Assembly (NCBI RefSeq): GCF_025399195.1
Contig: NW_026252157.1
Location: 1 to 64,000 of the forward strand
DNA length: 64,000 nt
Reading direction: 5' to 3'
DNA from: Umbelopsis ramanniana AG
Lineage: Eukaryota > Mucoromycota > Umbelopsidomycetes > Umbelopsidales > Umbelopsidaceae
Every line of letters starts with the position of its first letter. Within the stretch, counting starts at the first letter, position 1. This document shows, one piece after another, positions 1 through 11,410 of the stretch. Under the pieces are notes generated by a model. The model had not been told where the DNA came from and searched no databases. It was given only the letters and a program-made list of their open reading frames with translations. Made by a program: the position numbers and the translations under genes.

Positions 1-28
1 TTTTAATTTTTCTAATTTTTTTACCTAC

Positions 29-310
29 CTTTTTGCTGTGGCCGTTTGCCTTTGGGTGATCACTGTAGTGATGCTTGATATCATTAGCATCAAATCTCGG
101 CGGTGAAGATTCCCACGTATCCATTGGTATGGCGTACGATTTGCTGTTATGTTCGTAAGGCAACTGTGAAGAACTTGGTGATGAATAAGAGGGGCTTAAA
201 TCAGTTGGTGGGTTTGAATTGGACGGAGCCAAAGTATTGCCCATGGCTGGCCGTGCAGACCATGCTACTTGTGGTGAGGATGAGGGCAAGATTCTTGAAT
301 TTGGTAGCAT
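29..310 (-). CDS. 5' exon of an unidentified gene running off the left edge
   Basis: The minus strand is open from about 405 down to the window edge. It has in-frame ATGs at 310 (MLPNSRIL...) and 244 (MGNTLAPS...). The encoded segment is rich in Ser, Pro and Asn and ends in a basic GHSKK stretch, right at a consensus donor GTAGGT whose first base is at 28. The rest of the gene lies outside the window, so the family cannot be named. The MGNT start resembles an N-myristoylation signal, but Pro at position 7 argues against that. The gene is divergent from the plus-strand gene starting at 469, so the roughly 160-bp gap would hold both promoters. The open frame, donor and composition support a real exon; the choice of start codon is uncertain. 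Confidence 0.5.
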
Positions 311-468
311 CAAGGTTAAGGAATGGAATAGGTTCAAAAGTAACCAAGTGGGTTGAAAGGCCAGCCAGTTTGAACTCAAGGTTGCACACGAGTTGAGTTA
401 CCAAATTACTTTTTGGTTACATTTGATTTTTGAGCGGTTCTCAAAAACCGCTATTATTGTCAATTTTC

Positions 469-1880
469 ATGACATCCACACCGAAGTCTGATCCTGGAAT
501 CTTCAATGATGTTAGAGGAAAAGACACATTGCTCACCAGCTCTCCTAAAATACAAATCAACTCAGTTGAAAATGAATTCCCTTATGACTCTAAGCGTCTC
601 TCTAAAGTTCCCGAGATTCATCACTCCATTGGCAATATCCGGAAACTATCAGCACGGAGAAAGTTAAAAAAGGCTATTCAAAGTGGTACAAAAGCACTTA
701 GTGTCAAAACTGATACGTTCTATTCTACTGGTATGACCGGTATGATGCCCGCTGTCATGCCTGTGAAGCGTCGGCAGTATAATCGTGTATGGCATAACCG
801 TCATAGATCAGTCTCAAGTTTATCTTCTAAGGAGAAGAGCGCCTTTGCATTCAAAGAAAGAACGTTCGTGGCCCTGCAGATCCTACCAAATGGTGGAAAC
901 GAACGGCTTGTGTTCATACGCGTTGGTCCATCTGGTCAACTCCTCATCATCCCATACCCGATGGAATTGACCAAAGAGTCGATTAAATTTGACCCTGTCC
1001 ATTCATATTTCTGTGATCAAGGAGTCGACGTTGGTAAATTACGCACCAAATATCAAAGGCTGCAAACCGTCCTTAAAGGGATAGACAAATTAGGCACCTC
1101 CATGTGGCAAGCAATCGGGATGGTCGACGACTTGAGCCGCCAGTCATCGCTTTCCAATAACATACAGACTCGGTATCAAAATCGTTTATATAATTTTCAG
1201 TTGAAGAACAATGAACAGAAACAAGAATTATACAATCGAGTCCGATTTGAAATGCAGTTGTCAGAGCGCGAAACAGCCTTGTCACAAATGCCTTGTCAAC
1301 CCACTCCGATAGACTTGTAAGTGAAAATATAATGGAGCGAAAAATATTACTCATTTTACTAAATCCGTCCGATGTAGTGATACCCTTATAACCGACCTCA
1401 AAGGTCAGGTGCAAGCGCAGCAGGCTGCCTTGCAGAAGATCGAAGCAAACATCAGTGAACACTTGAAAGACATCTCAAAATACTCTAATGATCTAAAAGA
1501 AATCGACGGTGGTATACCTGCCATAGAAGAATCCGTTGATCGTGCTTGGCGAGTGACGGGAACCAAAACCCAGCTAGAGCAATGCCATCAGCAATGCATC
1601 TTGATGGTTCGTCAGCTGAGAGCGGTCAACACTGCCATGAATCGACGTGAGGAAAAGCTTTCAAGGTATCGAAACTGGCTAAAAACTATGCAAGTCAGAG
1701 TAAACGTCATGACGTTGTCAGGAAGGAATTCTCATATCTGGCAGAAGAGATGGACTTATATTAGCAGTAAGTTGATCGTATCCTTAACATGACCATAATT
1801 TAAACAAATTAAGGCTCACAACGTCTCCTTTAGCCATGGTGGCGATCTTTTGTATATGGCTTGTGTATTGGCTGAATTGA
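469..1880 (+). CDS. Coiled-coil protein with possible C-terminal membrane anchor, unknown function
   Basis: Predicted join(469..1316,1378..1766,1834..1880), 427 aa. The ATG at 469 starts MTSTPKSDPG; the longer open frame from 430 begins with TTG, so it was not used. Both introns have GTAAG donors and TAG acceptors and keep the frame. The first ~190 residues are basic and Ser/Thr-rich. From about residue 190 there are long charged helices likely to form coiled coils. The last exon encodes a hydrophobic segment (MVAIFCIWLVYWLN) directly before the stop, which would make this a tail-anchored protein. An alternative 56-nt intron near 1669-1724 would instead end the protein at ...EEMDLY without the anchor, so the 3' end is uncertain. 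I do not recognise the family. Confidence 0.6.
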
Positions 1881-2331
1881 TGTGATGTTCCGGCGATCAA
1901 GGAACTACGAATATATTGTACATATTGACGCTACTTTTCCGAACCAAGTGCATATGTAATAGATGGTTCTGCATTTTCTTAAGACTTTTATGCTCAAAGT
2001 AGCGGCTGTAGATTTAACCTTCGAGATAACTTACAGTAATAAACTTTAATGTAATCGCTTCCTTAAATACCACATAGCATAATGTTATAAATCTCGAAAA
2101 TGAATATCTACTGGATCAATGTTAAACTTGAAAATACTGTATATGAATGAAAGAAAGCTAAACACTGGTCGACAGAAAGAAAATAATTTCTTTTATCTTA
2201 ACGTTGCAACGTGAAAGATGTTCGATTTTGCATGTGCCCCAATGAATCACCAAATTTAATTGTAATGCACCTGATTGGAATTTGCCTGTGACACCATTGT
2301 CGCTTGCAGTCCAAGCATTTACTTCAGCCGA
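1881..2331. other. Intergenic, no gene seen
   Basis: AT-rich spacer of about 450 bp between two plus-strand genes. It should contain the terminator of the upstream gene and the promoter of the next. An open frame without an ATG runs from about 2243 into the next gene, so an upstream coding exon there is possible. Confidence 0.4.
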
Positions 2332-3767
2332 AATGGAGGCATTTCTGTCAAGTCTGCCGCCGTATGTGCATGAATTCTTAGACAAAGAACCTCCCATTGA
2401 GGTTTTCAACGTTTTACGCGAACTCATTTGCTTCGCAGTACTATATTCTAACGATCGTAAAAACATTCAACGGCAAACCGAGCGTTTACTCGAGGAGAAT
2501 GCCCAAGTAATTTTCATCGCTGCTGCGAATCATCCGAGAAAGTCGTCCTTACTAAATCTTGGTTCCAGCTACAGGAAAACGTCTCCCAGTCGACAGAGGA
2601 TCAGATTTCCTCGCAAACCAATCTGTCAGGTACGGTGATAGAATCGAATCAAGGCAGTCCGTCGCAGAAAAGTGAGGCACAAGGCAGCAACCGAAATGAA
2701 AAAAGTCCTATTCCTGCAACATTTCCAGATTGGTGGAGTCATTTGGCTCCTCAAGATGATTTAGACGCAACAATCAACAGTGAATATATTTTGGAGTTGA
2801 AGAATGAAAGGAAAAATGGCACCGGTATACTGACAATGACGACAGATGTAAAGGAAAATGCTATAGATGAAGCTTCTTCATCACCCAAACAAGATAATCA
2901 AGTCAAAAGGTCTGAATTAGAGAAGACGAGGAAAAAAGAAGACTCAGCACCATATACAGCTTGGGTACCTTGTAAGTGTCCTAGACTTGCATATCACAGT
3001 TATTTGAGCTAGATCTGATGATTTGAAATAACAGTGGATACAACTCCAAAATCACGGCCCGTGTCGACCATACTTACCAGGTATGTGCACAATGCAGTCA
3101 ATCACAAATCCCTTTCTCTAGTCTCGATCTAAATGTACATTGTATGACCATATAGCAGTCCAGTTTCAAGGACTAAGCCAGCGGTCAGCAACAAGCGACA
3201 TTCGATTGCTGTCACCAATCCAGCGCGACGGCAATCACAAACGTCCGCTCCTTTCCAAGGAAATACCCAGAGAGAACAAGGTACGATCGTTGTTGACACA
3301 TTTATCATAATATTGTGCTCTTCTAATGTAACGTACAATGACTGTAATTTTTAACAGTCTCCCAACCGCAAGCACTTGACAGAAAGGCACAAACTGTATC
3401 GGCTCGGTTGTCATATTTAGCTCAACCGAAAAAAATAGCCGAGCCCGTCAAGTCGACTAGATCCGAAACGATGCCCACAACCATCCATATCGCGCCCAGA
3501 AACGTACCATTAGCGAAACCTGCTCAGACTGCACTGGTGAAGGCGCGATCACTGCGGGCCCGAACGAAAACTGAGGAGAGATCCCCGTCTCCTGTCATAG
3601 CACCAACGCCCGCCTACGTCCAAAACGCAAAGTCGAAGATAGATTGGGAAGCAATTAAGCGAGAAAGGCGGACTGCACCGCCAGAATCTGTTTCATTTGA
3701 ATTTGTGCCTTTGGATGGAGAAGATGAGAGTAATGCTGACGAAGCAAAAAAGATTGACGATGAATGA
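2332..3767 (+). CDS. Basic Ser/Thr-rich protein with N-terminal helical domain, unknown function
   Basis: Predicted join(2332..2506,2569..2971,3036..3080,3156..3280,3358..3767), 385 aa; all junctions are in frame. The first intron has a TACTAAAT branch-like motif and CAG acceptor, joining ...LLEENAQ to LQENVSQ. Residues 1-70 form a helical segment (LSSLPPYVHEFLDKEPP, then a coil ending RLLEENAQ). The middle is acidic and hydrophilic, with a WWSHLAP motif near 105. The C-terminal half is basic and rich in Ser, Thr and Pro (SRTKPAVSNKRHS), ending in an acidic tail. This layout is seen in some cytoskeleton- or chromatin-binding proteins, but I do not recognise it. The start is the first ATG in the open frame; an upstream exon is possible. 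It is convergent with ZNHIT3, about 60 bp away. Confidence 0.6.
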
Positions 3768-3828
3768 TGGCTGATTATTGTAATATGTACAATTGTAAAA
3801 TATAATAAAGGAAGCGTTCGGAAGTCTA

Positions 3829-4468
3829 TCATGAGGTTTCATCTTCTCCCGCCTTCTTGCCTGTTACTGTATATAACATCTCTTCAACGAGCTTGCCGAA
3901 TACAGGGTCATTTTGTCGAGCTTGATCCAGCATTTTGGCGGGGTCTTTGGATGAATCAATGGCGGATATCAAGTTGCGGATTTGTGGATGTTTAAGGTAA
4001 TCATGGATTGCTTCTGATCGACTCAAGTTGCGCAGTTGCTCTTGACTCAGAAGGAATTCATCGTCGTCCTTTAGCACATCTTTGCTGGAGGATGTTTTCT
4101 GCTGTGATTCCTGTATAGCGGGCGCTATTATGCGTAGTTAGCTATTTAATCACCTGTTGTACAGACTATTGTATCGCATTGCTAAATGAAAATACCTTGC
4201 TGCACCTTAGTTTCATAACATGGTATCTCTAAATTGGAAAAGAAGTACTATTGAGCTGACAGAAGGTAAAAGCATTGACGTTGGCAATTCGATCTCAAAC
4301 CTTTGTGCTTCTTAAAGCAGTTGAGTGAGCAGCTGTACGGATGTTAGAAGAAGAAGGCTCATTGCTGTTCTGGAGTAACTGAATCAGGCCTTACTAAGGT
4401 ATTTTACACGTTGGACATTTGTACTTTGAAGGATTCTCGGTACAAACTTGACATGGTGTTCCTAGCAT
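3829..4468 (-). CDS. HIT1: HIT-type zinc finger protein ZNHIT3/Hit1, box C/D snoRNP assembly
   Basis: Predicted complement(join(3829..4124,4196..4228,4301..4332,4395..4468)), 144 aa. The N-terminus is a zf-HIT domain: CQVC, then CPTC, then YCSLNCFKKHK and a final Cys. This matches the paired CxxC and C/H zinc ligands of the family, and exons 1-3 each carry part of it. The C-terminal ~70 residues (EQLRNLSRSEAI, HPQIRNLISAIDSSKDP, DPVFGKLVEEML) match the conserved helical tail of ZNHIT3. ZNHIT3 is known to work with NUFIP/Rsa1 in assembling box C/D snoRNPs for rRNA modification. Exons 2 and 3 are only 32-33 nt, but the domain reads continuously across the joins. The size is close to that of human ZNHIT3. 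Confidence 0.88.
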
Positions 4469-4615
4469 TGTGAACAAGGCAGTAAAATTTTTAGGTATGA
4501 GTGAGGGTGATTCCCAAAATTTTATTATTGTGTGCTGTGACAATAGGGAGGCCCACATAAAATTGCCTAAACAACTTCGACACAAAAGACGAACGACAAA
4601 ATGCATGCAATTGAC

Positions 4616-7600
4616 TTATTTTCGCCTCTTTCGTAGTGGTATGGTTGATGTACGTGTTCTTGCTACGTTTTCAGCAGTAAACGGCTTTTTGCCTAGCCAG
4701 ATCCTTTCAAAATCTACATCAATATCAACAAACAGTCTCGTATATTCATTTTCTTCTATCTGACAGCACTGAAGTCGATAACATAACTTGATCGGTCGTC
4801 CTCCACCTGATTGCGTGTCTTCGCCATATATTCTGACTATCATAATAGATCGAATATCGTGAACAAAAGCAAGCTCTATATTTGGAGAGTTATGGTATTC
4901 CGGCTGCGCTGCTGTCTCAATCAGTTCCGCAACGCCAAAAAATCGGCCATGAACGTATTTCAGCTCCATCCAGCGACTCAGCTTCTGAAGAATCTCCTTC
5001 ATAAGTGAACCTTTAACGAGCTGTACTTCGAAACAAGTACCAAAGTGACTCACAGTCGCAGGGACTGAAGATGGCAGACAGGAAGCAACTGTGTATTTGA
5101 CATCTGTGATAGCTGGTAAATGGCTATTAGCAGATTTCTTTGTTGTTGGATAGCTTAAAAATGAAAGGTCGCCTTTCTGGATTGCCAGTTCTTGTAAGAG
5201 TCTTTCACGGGATTTGGGTCCTTCACCGTACGCAAGTGTCAAATGTATGGAAAGTATTCCCATCAAGGCATAGGCCATATCCTCTTTTTGAGTCGTCTCT
5301 CGAACGTCCATTCTTGATAATAGTTCTGTCGAATTTCCAGGACGATAATGAAGATGTAGATCGAGTAAACAGAGCTCATGACTCTGTTCAATAGCTAATT
5401 CTTGTATTGTGACCATCTTTCCTGCCTTCGATATTCCACGCAGAATTCCAGCTGCTATGCCTTCTTGCAAGCACCAGCCTCGCTTGCACCATACTTTAAG
5501 AGGAGTATCAGAGTTCAGAACAACAGCAGAACAAGCAGCGTACCACTTGTACATTGATCGAATAGCTTGATCCAGCTCTGATAAATTAGACTTGTCGATG
5601 CAGATTGTGTCGATCCAGACGTATCGTGTATAATTTTGTAAGGCTGATCTTATAGAATGTAATTTTGGAGACGCTGTGCTAATTGAGTGAAAAGTTTCTG
5701 ACTTGGTATTGATCACATCAGAATACTCAATTTCTTTGTCGCTCCATCTGTGTGTTACAAAAACGATTTCTCTGGCATCGACTTTTTGTGTGGTCAATTT
5801 ATCTTCCACCAAGTCCCATGCTCGGCTCACAAGTTCTTCTTGTTTCTCGCGCCATATGTCAAACCCAGCAGCTTTAGCAGCAGCCACAGGTGACAGAGGA
5901 CGATGCATAAGTGCAGATCGACAATTACAGTTTCGTCGATTTAGAACCTGCCAATCGCAAGACGAACTGAGCTGCTCAAATGTTTGAACACCGTTCTTAT
6001 TGACACTAAGAACAGCTCTTATCAGGTTCTCAATAAGTCCGTAACCACCAGCGATACTGAGGACACTCAATCCAGTTATCAATATAGCATGTAGTTTGCT
6101 CTCGAGTTTTGATTCTGATTCACCTAGGATCTCCGAAAACGCTTCTTCGTCAAGGCGACGAGATGAGCATCTGCATACATACACTGCATCTACGAAACGT
6201 AGTATTGGATTTACATTATCGTACCACCCTGGTATGGAAAATGCTGATTTCGCTAACGGTATCTGTACAAGTATAAGACCCGATTCTCGAATAATGCCCT
6301 TCATCTTATCAAATTGTTGAGCCCATTGAGTGGTAACGGTATTCGCAGAATGCTCTAACTTCAACATAAATACTTTTTCGGATACGAAAAATTTGACGTT
6401 AAGAATGCCAAATAGAGACGAGATTATCTCAGGTGCAAGGCTGTCGACGGATAATTTATAAGAGAGGTCGATCCCTTGAACAATCGATTTGACTTCTTCA
6501 GAATTTCCGATTTCATTGTCTTCACGAAAGATGTTTAGGTCTAGATACCTTGAAGACGGAAATCCAGCGCCGTACTTGTGCTTAATATCCTTCAATAATA
6601 TTCGATTCATCGGGATCACTGGTTTAATCAAGTTAGTATGATATAAAAACTTGTACTTTTACATACATGCCGACACTTACATGTTTCCTCTTTTTTAAAG
6701 TGAAATTCAAGCTGTTCCATGGTAATATTAGGAAATGCTTGAGAGTCATTAATGTTACCATCTTCATTCGCAATATTTGACGCTTTGTTCAATATTGTCT
6801 TTTCTTCCCTTTTTTTATGAAACGAATTTGTGGTGAAAAGTTCTGCCAATTCTGGGATCCAGTTATTGAGATGAGGTGGTACGTGTATATTAGTGTTCGC
6901 ACCAGCGTCAATAAGGAGAGCGACCACTTCCAGAAATTTGTTATTTAGTCCGTCATTTGAGCGCCAATAATACTTACAATGTTGATTTATGGCATTTGAC
7001 AGAGGTGACTCTTTCCAACCCTTATCATTGAAAATGACAGTGTTAACAAGCGCACCGTTATCTAGCAATAGTTTTACCAGATTGGGGTTATAAAGCCTCG
7101 CTGCAATGTGCAAAGGTGTCGTTCCATAGCGGTCTTCTGCATTAATATTTGCGTCCTTCTGAATTATCAGAATGGCTTCATTTACCAATTCATTTTTGAG
7201 AGCTAAATGTAAAGCGGTTTCTCTTTGCATGTTGATAGCATTTACATTTGCTTGTCGTTCAATTAGTAAAGAGGCGATATCCGGATTATTATCCATGAGA
7301 GCACAGTGTAACGCAGAATTTCCTTCCAAATTCTTTGCTTCCTTGTCAACTGCACTATCAATTAGCAACTCCACGAGACTTAATGACCTATGTCGTATGG
7401 ATATGTGAAGAGCGGTTTCGCCAGCATTGTCTTTAGCATCGAGGTCAGCGCCATGCTCAATAATCAGACATACTGTTTCAGAGTCACCGTTAGATATAGC
7501 GTGATGAAGAGCTGTGTTGCCGTTGCCATCAGTTAACTGAACATTACATCCGAAATTCAACAATACATGTAAGCCCTTTGCTTGGCCAAGTGATGCATAA

Positions 7601-10600
7601 TAATGGAGAACAGATTGGCAATACTTATTTTTGGCTTGGGTGTCAGCACCGCAATGTAACAAGACAGATACTAAGTCTGGCCATTTACCTGCCAAGAATA
7701 GAGGTGTCATCTCATTAACGCCACACGTTTCGATGTTTGCACCACGGTTCAAAAGATACCGTACTAACTTGGTTTGACCATGCTGTACTGCCTCAAGTAT
7801 AGTTGCGTTTATATAGTAATCTTTGTCTTCTTTGATCATGCTGTCCAAAGATCGCTTGATTATTTCTTCTCTACCGGCCGCAGCAGCTAAGTGAAGTAGT
7901 GACAAGTTTTGGTTTTCAGAATTGCCCATTGATGCACCTTTGGATTTGAGCATGAATACCAAATCCGTATGACCGTTGAGAATTGCTATGTGAACTCCAG
8001 TTTGATCAGCCTGATTTATGGCGTTAATGTCAGCACCGTAATAAAGTAAAATGATGACAATATCGGGCTGATTGAACTTTGAAGCAACATGGAGTGCAGT
8101 ATTCCCCATGCTTGTTCTCGCTTCAATTTTTGCACCGTTCTTCAACAGTAAATCTACCAAGCTCCATTTCCCATGCTTTACTGCCCAATGCAAAGATGTC
8201 CATGAATTCTTGTCGATTGCTTCTATATTTGCCTTTCTGTCTATCAACGCAGACATCATAACAATCTCTTCAACTTTGTAAGTAGGTACTGTAATTAACT
8301 CGCCAAAATCAGTAAAAGAAGGAACATTTGATTCATTTGCCTGGAGAGCTTTGACTATATCTATTGGGTCGGCCGCTGAAGCAGCAATGAGAAGAGTTTG
8401 TCCTTTTTGGTTTGTTATCTCAGTACTCGCACCGAGATTCAAAATGTGAGTGACCATTTTTACATGACCAAGCTCAAACAGATGGAAAAGAAGAGTACTT
8501 CCGTCTTTATCTCGTTGATTAACATCTGCACCACCGGAAATTAGTTCAGAAACGGTGTGGTGATTTTCCATTGCCGCAGCCATTTGAAGTGGTGTTTTAA
8601 AATTGCAGTCTCTGGCATCAACTGAAGCACCTCTACTTAAAAGCAGAGACACTACATCAAAGCGTCCTGCTTCTGCTGCGTAATGCAATGCTGTCCTTGA
8701 AAAGACGGTTTTGGTATCAACAGCAAGACCTCTATCTAAAAACAGACGGGCTGCTTCTTTGCTTCCACCTTTTGCTGCATAATGAAGCATAGTCACATTA
8801 TCGCTATCTTCAGCATCAAAAGCAGCACCGTTATTCAGAAGCAGAGATATAACTTCATTGTATCCACCTGCCGCTGCGACATGAAGTGCGGTCTTTGAAC
8901 TGCAATCTCGGGAGTCGACAAAAGCACCATTTTTCAGGAGCAGTGATACAATGTCACGATGATTTTTTTCCGCTGCATAATGAAGTGGAGTCATTAATCT
9001 GCTATCCTTCGGATCTACAGCAGCACCTTTGCTCAAAAGCAGATGTACTGCTTCCTGATGTCCTCCGTCAACTGCATAATGAAGTGCAGTGCTTAAATTT
9101 TTCGTTTTAGCATCAACGTCAATACCTAATTTCAGGAAAAGAACTATCATTTCCTTGACTCCACCGATCGCTGCAAAATGTAGTGCAGTTTCTAAATTTT
9201 TGCTCTTGTCGCTAACATTAGCACCATTGCTCAGAAGTATACATACCACTTCCTGGTGTCCACGAAATGCTGCGCAATGAAGTGCCGTCCATGACATGTC
9301 ATCCTTGGCATCAATTGAAGCACCTTGACTTAGAAGTAGACGTACGACTTCTTGGTGTCCATTCACTGCTGCATAATGTAGTGCAGTCAATAATTCGTTG
9401 TCTTTAGTGTCGATTGCAGCACCTTTGTTCAAAAACAGAGATACCACCTTATAATGCCCACCATTAGCAGCTTTATGAAGTGGAGTCTTTAACTCGTAAT
9501 CTCTAGAATCAATTGCAGCACCTTCGCTTAGAAGCAGAGATACAATATCTTGCTGCCCATATTCCGCTGCGCAATGAAGTGCGGTACTTGAATGCTCCGT
9601 CTCGGTATCAACAGGAAAACCTTTATCAAGAAACAGAGCTACCATTTCCTTGACTCCACCATATGCTGCGCAATGGAGCGCAGTCATTGAGTAGGTTGTT
9701 TTCGCGCTCATATCTGCACCTTTGCTTAGAAGCAGAGATACCACATTCATATGACCTTGGCGCGCTGCGAGAAGAAGTGCAGTATATGAAAAAGGATTTT
9801 TGGACTCTATAAACGCACCTGTATGAAGGAGTAACGTCACAACATCCTGATGTCCACGCTCTGCTGCATGGAGAAGTGCAGTTCTTGACGAACTATCTTT
9901 CGTATCTACAACAGCACCTTCACTCAAGAGCAGACGTACCACTTCCAGATGCCCATTTTCGGATGCGATATGAAGTGCAGTCTTTTCCAGTTCAGTTTTG
10001 GCACTAACTGCAGCACCTTCACGAAGAAGTAGTGATGCAACTTTTTCGTGGCCAAACCTTGCTGCCTGATGGAGGGCAGTCCATTCATTAAAATCTTTGT
10101 AATCAACGGCGCAGCCTGCATTTAGAAGCCACTCTACAACTTCCTGGTGGCCACCTCTCGCTGCATAACAAAGTGCTTCATTAAGACTTTTAGCATTGAC
10201 ATCAGCACCTTTGTTTAGAAGAAAAGCTAATACTTTTCTGCTCCCATGAGCTGCTGCATAATAAAGTGGGGTTCTTGAAAGGTCATCTTGAGCGTCAATA
10301 GTAGCACCTTGACTCAGGAGCAGTGATACCAATTCTAGGTATCCACCTCCCGATGCGTAGTGAAGTGGAGTTTTCAATTCTTCATCCTTGAAGTCAACAG
10401 CAGCGCCTTTGCTCAACAGCAATGATGCAACTTCTAGGTTTCCACATACGGCTGCGTAATGAAGTGGGGTTCGTGACTTGCGTTCTTTGGCATCAACCGC
10501 AGCACCTTTGCTCAGTAACAATGACACCACTTCCAGGTGAGCAACTTTCGCTGCGAAATGTAGTGCTGTTGCTCCATAGTCATAAATCCACTTGATATTT

Positions 10601-10881
10601 CCACTATTGATTATATGCTCTTCTATATAGTCGATATTCTCGCTGACCATTGCATCAACAGCAGCACCTTTGCTCAGTAACAATGACGCCACTTCCAGGT
10701 GAGAACCTTCCGCTACAAAATGAAGCGCATTCGCATCGTAGTCAGCTGTCCAGTTGACATTTGCACCACGGCTTATTAGCTCTTCCATATCGTCAATATC
10801 ACCGTCCAGTATTGCTATAAACCAACGAGCTTGAAAGCTCATTTCTTCGAAGGTACTCGATACTGTTGAAAGAGAATGCAT
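4616..10881 (-). CDS. Giant ankyrin-repeat protein with C-terminal HET domain
   Basis: Predicted complement(join(4616..6618,6681..10881)), 2067 aa. The single 62-bp intron has a GTAAGT donor, a perfect TACTAAC branch point and a CAG acceptor, and splicing is in frame. Without it one reads two frames overlapping by four bases. Residues ~15-1380 are about 38 ankyrin repeats, with the usual TALHYAA and VVSLLLSKGA signatures. The HET domain lies at ~1687-1791 with its three hallmark blocks: THRWSDKE, YVWIDTICID and RGWCLQE. A later EDMAYALMGI block is also typical of HET proteins. HET domains are known in fungal non-self recognition and cell death. The order here, ankyrins first and HET last, suggests a sensor linked to an effector; this is inference. 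A stop precedes the frame upstream of the ATG at 10881, and a 5'UTR intron ending in TCAG is likely. The substrate or ligand is unknown. Confidence 0.85.
8745..9668 (-). repeat. Higher-order ankyrin super-repeat inside the ANK-HET gene
   Basis: Three ankyrin units with an unusual start (GGVKEM, GGVKEM, GGSKEA), followed by a shared LFLDxG-type helix and xVD turn, recur near 9660, 9170 and 8775. The spacings are about 494 and 395 bp, i.e. five and four ankyrin units. The units between them also correspond in order. This shows duplication of multi-repeat blocks rather than of single repeats. Confidence 0.7.
10501..10815 (-). repeat. Tandem duplication of the N-terminal two-unit ankyrin block
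   Basis: The sequence starting at 10501 and the one starting at 10663 are nearly identical over about 42 bp (both begin AGCACCTTTGCTCAGTAACA, with one difference). They remain similar beyond that. The offset is 162 bp, exactly 54 codons. In protein this repeats a block of the form (I/D)xxMEELI...Y(D/G)A(N/T)ALHF...LLLSKGAAVDA. The high DNA identity points to a fairly recent duplication. Confidence 0.75.
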
Positions 10882-11410
10882 TACGGAGTTCTCTGATAGA
10901 ACTTGCAAAGAGTTGGTATTGGTTCAAGAAGAAATAGAAATCAAGTCAGTGAAAGTGAACAAAGGCAAGAAAGGGCTTTTTCGCAGCAGCTGATGCAAAA
11001 TATTCGGTTTGTGTCCTCTGTACTACCACTTGCCCAAGCTGGTGATGTCGATACAGATGAAACTGTGGTGTTCAAGTGATATGCTCCCCTCTTGATATTA
11101 TTCCATACCTGTAACGCTTGAAATTGAAGCCTAGAAATATTCATATGAAAGGCCCGAATTGATACTGAAGTGTAGTTGACAATAATCTATAGCGCTTCTA
11201 ATATCACAATAATCATTTGCGTTCCTTCGTCAGTTTTATTTATCACTTTTTCTTCGTTGAAAGATATCCCAAACATTGTCTTGAGTGGCGAATTTTGTGA
11301 CTCGCGGTTCGTCCAACATAACGTTGAAAATTCACGGAGCAGATCCGACAAATTTGTGTATTCAGTTTTCTGTCTGGTTGGGCTCTGTTCGTCGTCTCAG
11401 CCGTGGTATC
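10882..11410. promoter_or_regulatory. Divergent intergenic region between ANK-HET and Naa20
   Basis: About 530 bp between two divergently transcribed genes. The part next to ANK-HET reads on the minus strand like an intron end (pyrimidine-rich, ending in TCAG just upstream of the ATG), so a 5'UTR intron is likely. A short minus-strand open frame with an ATG at 11144 could lie in the leader, but I could not splice it in frame to the ankyrin frame. No recognisable regulatory motif was seen. Confidence 0.35.

Noticed and set aside
6628-6631. Four-base ATGA overlap that looks like translational coupling of two genes
   Set aside because: The organism is a eukaryote with spliceosomal introns, and an intron with perfect signals joins the two frames; the overlap is coincidental.
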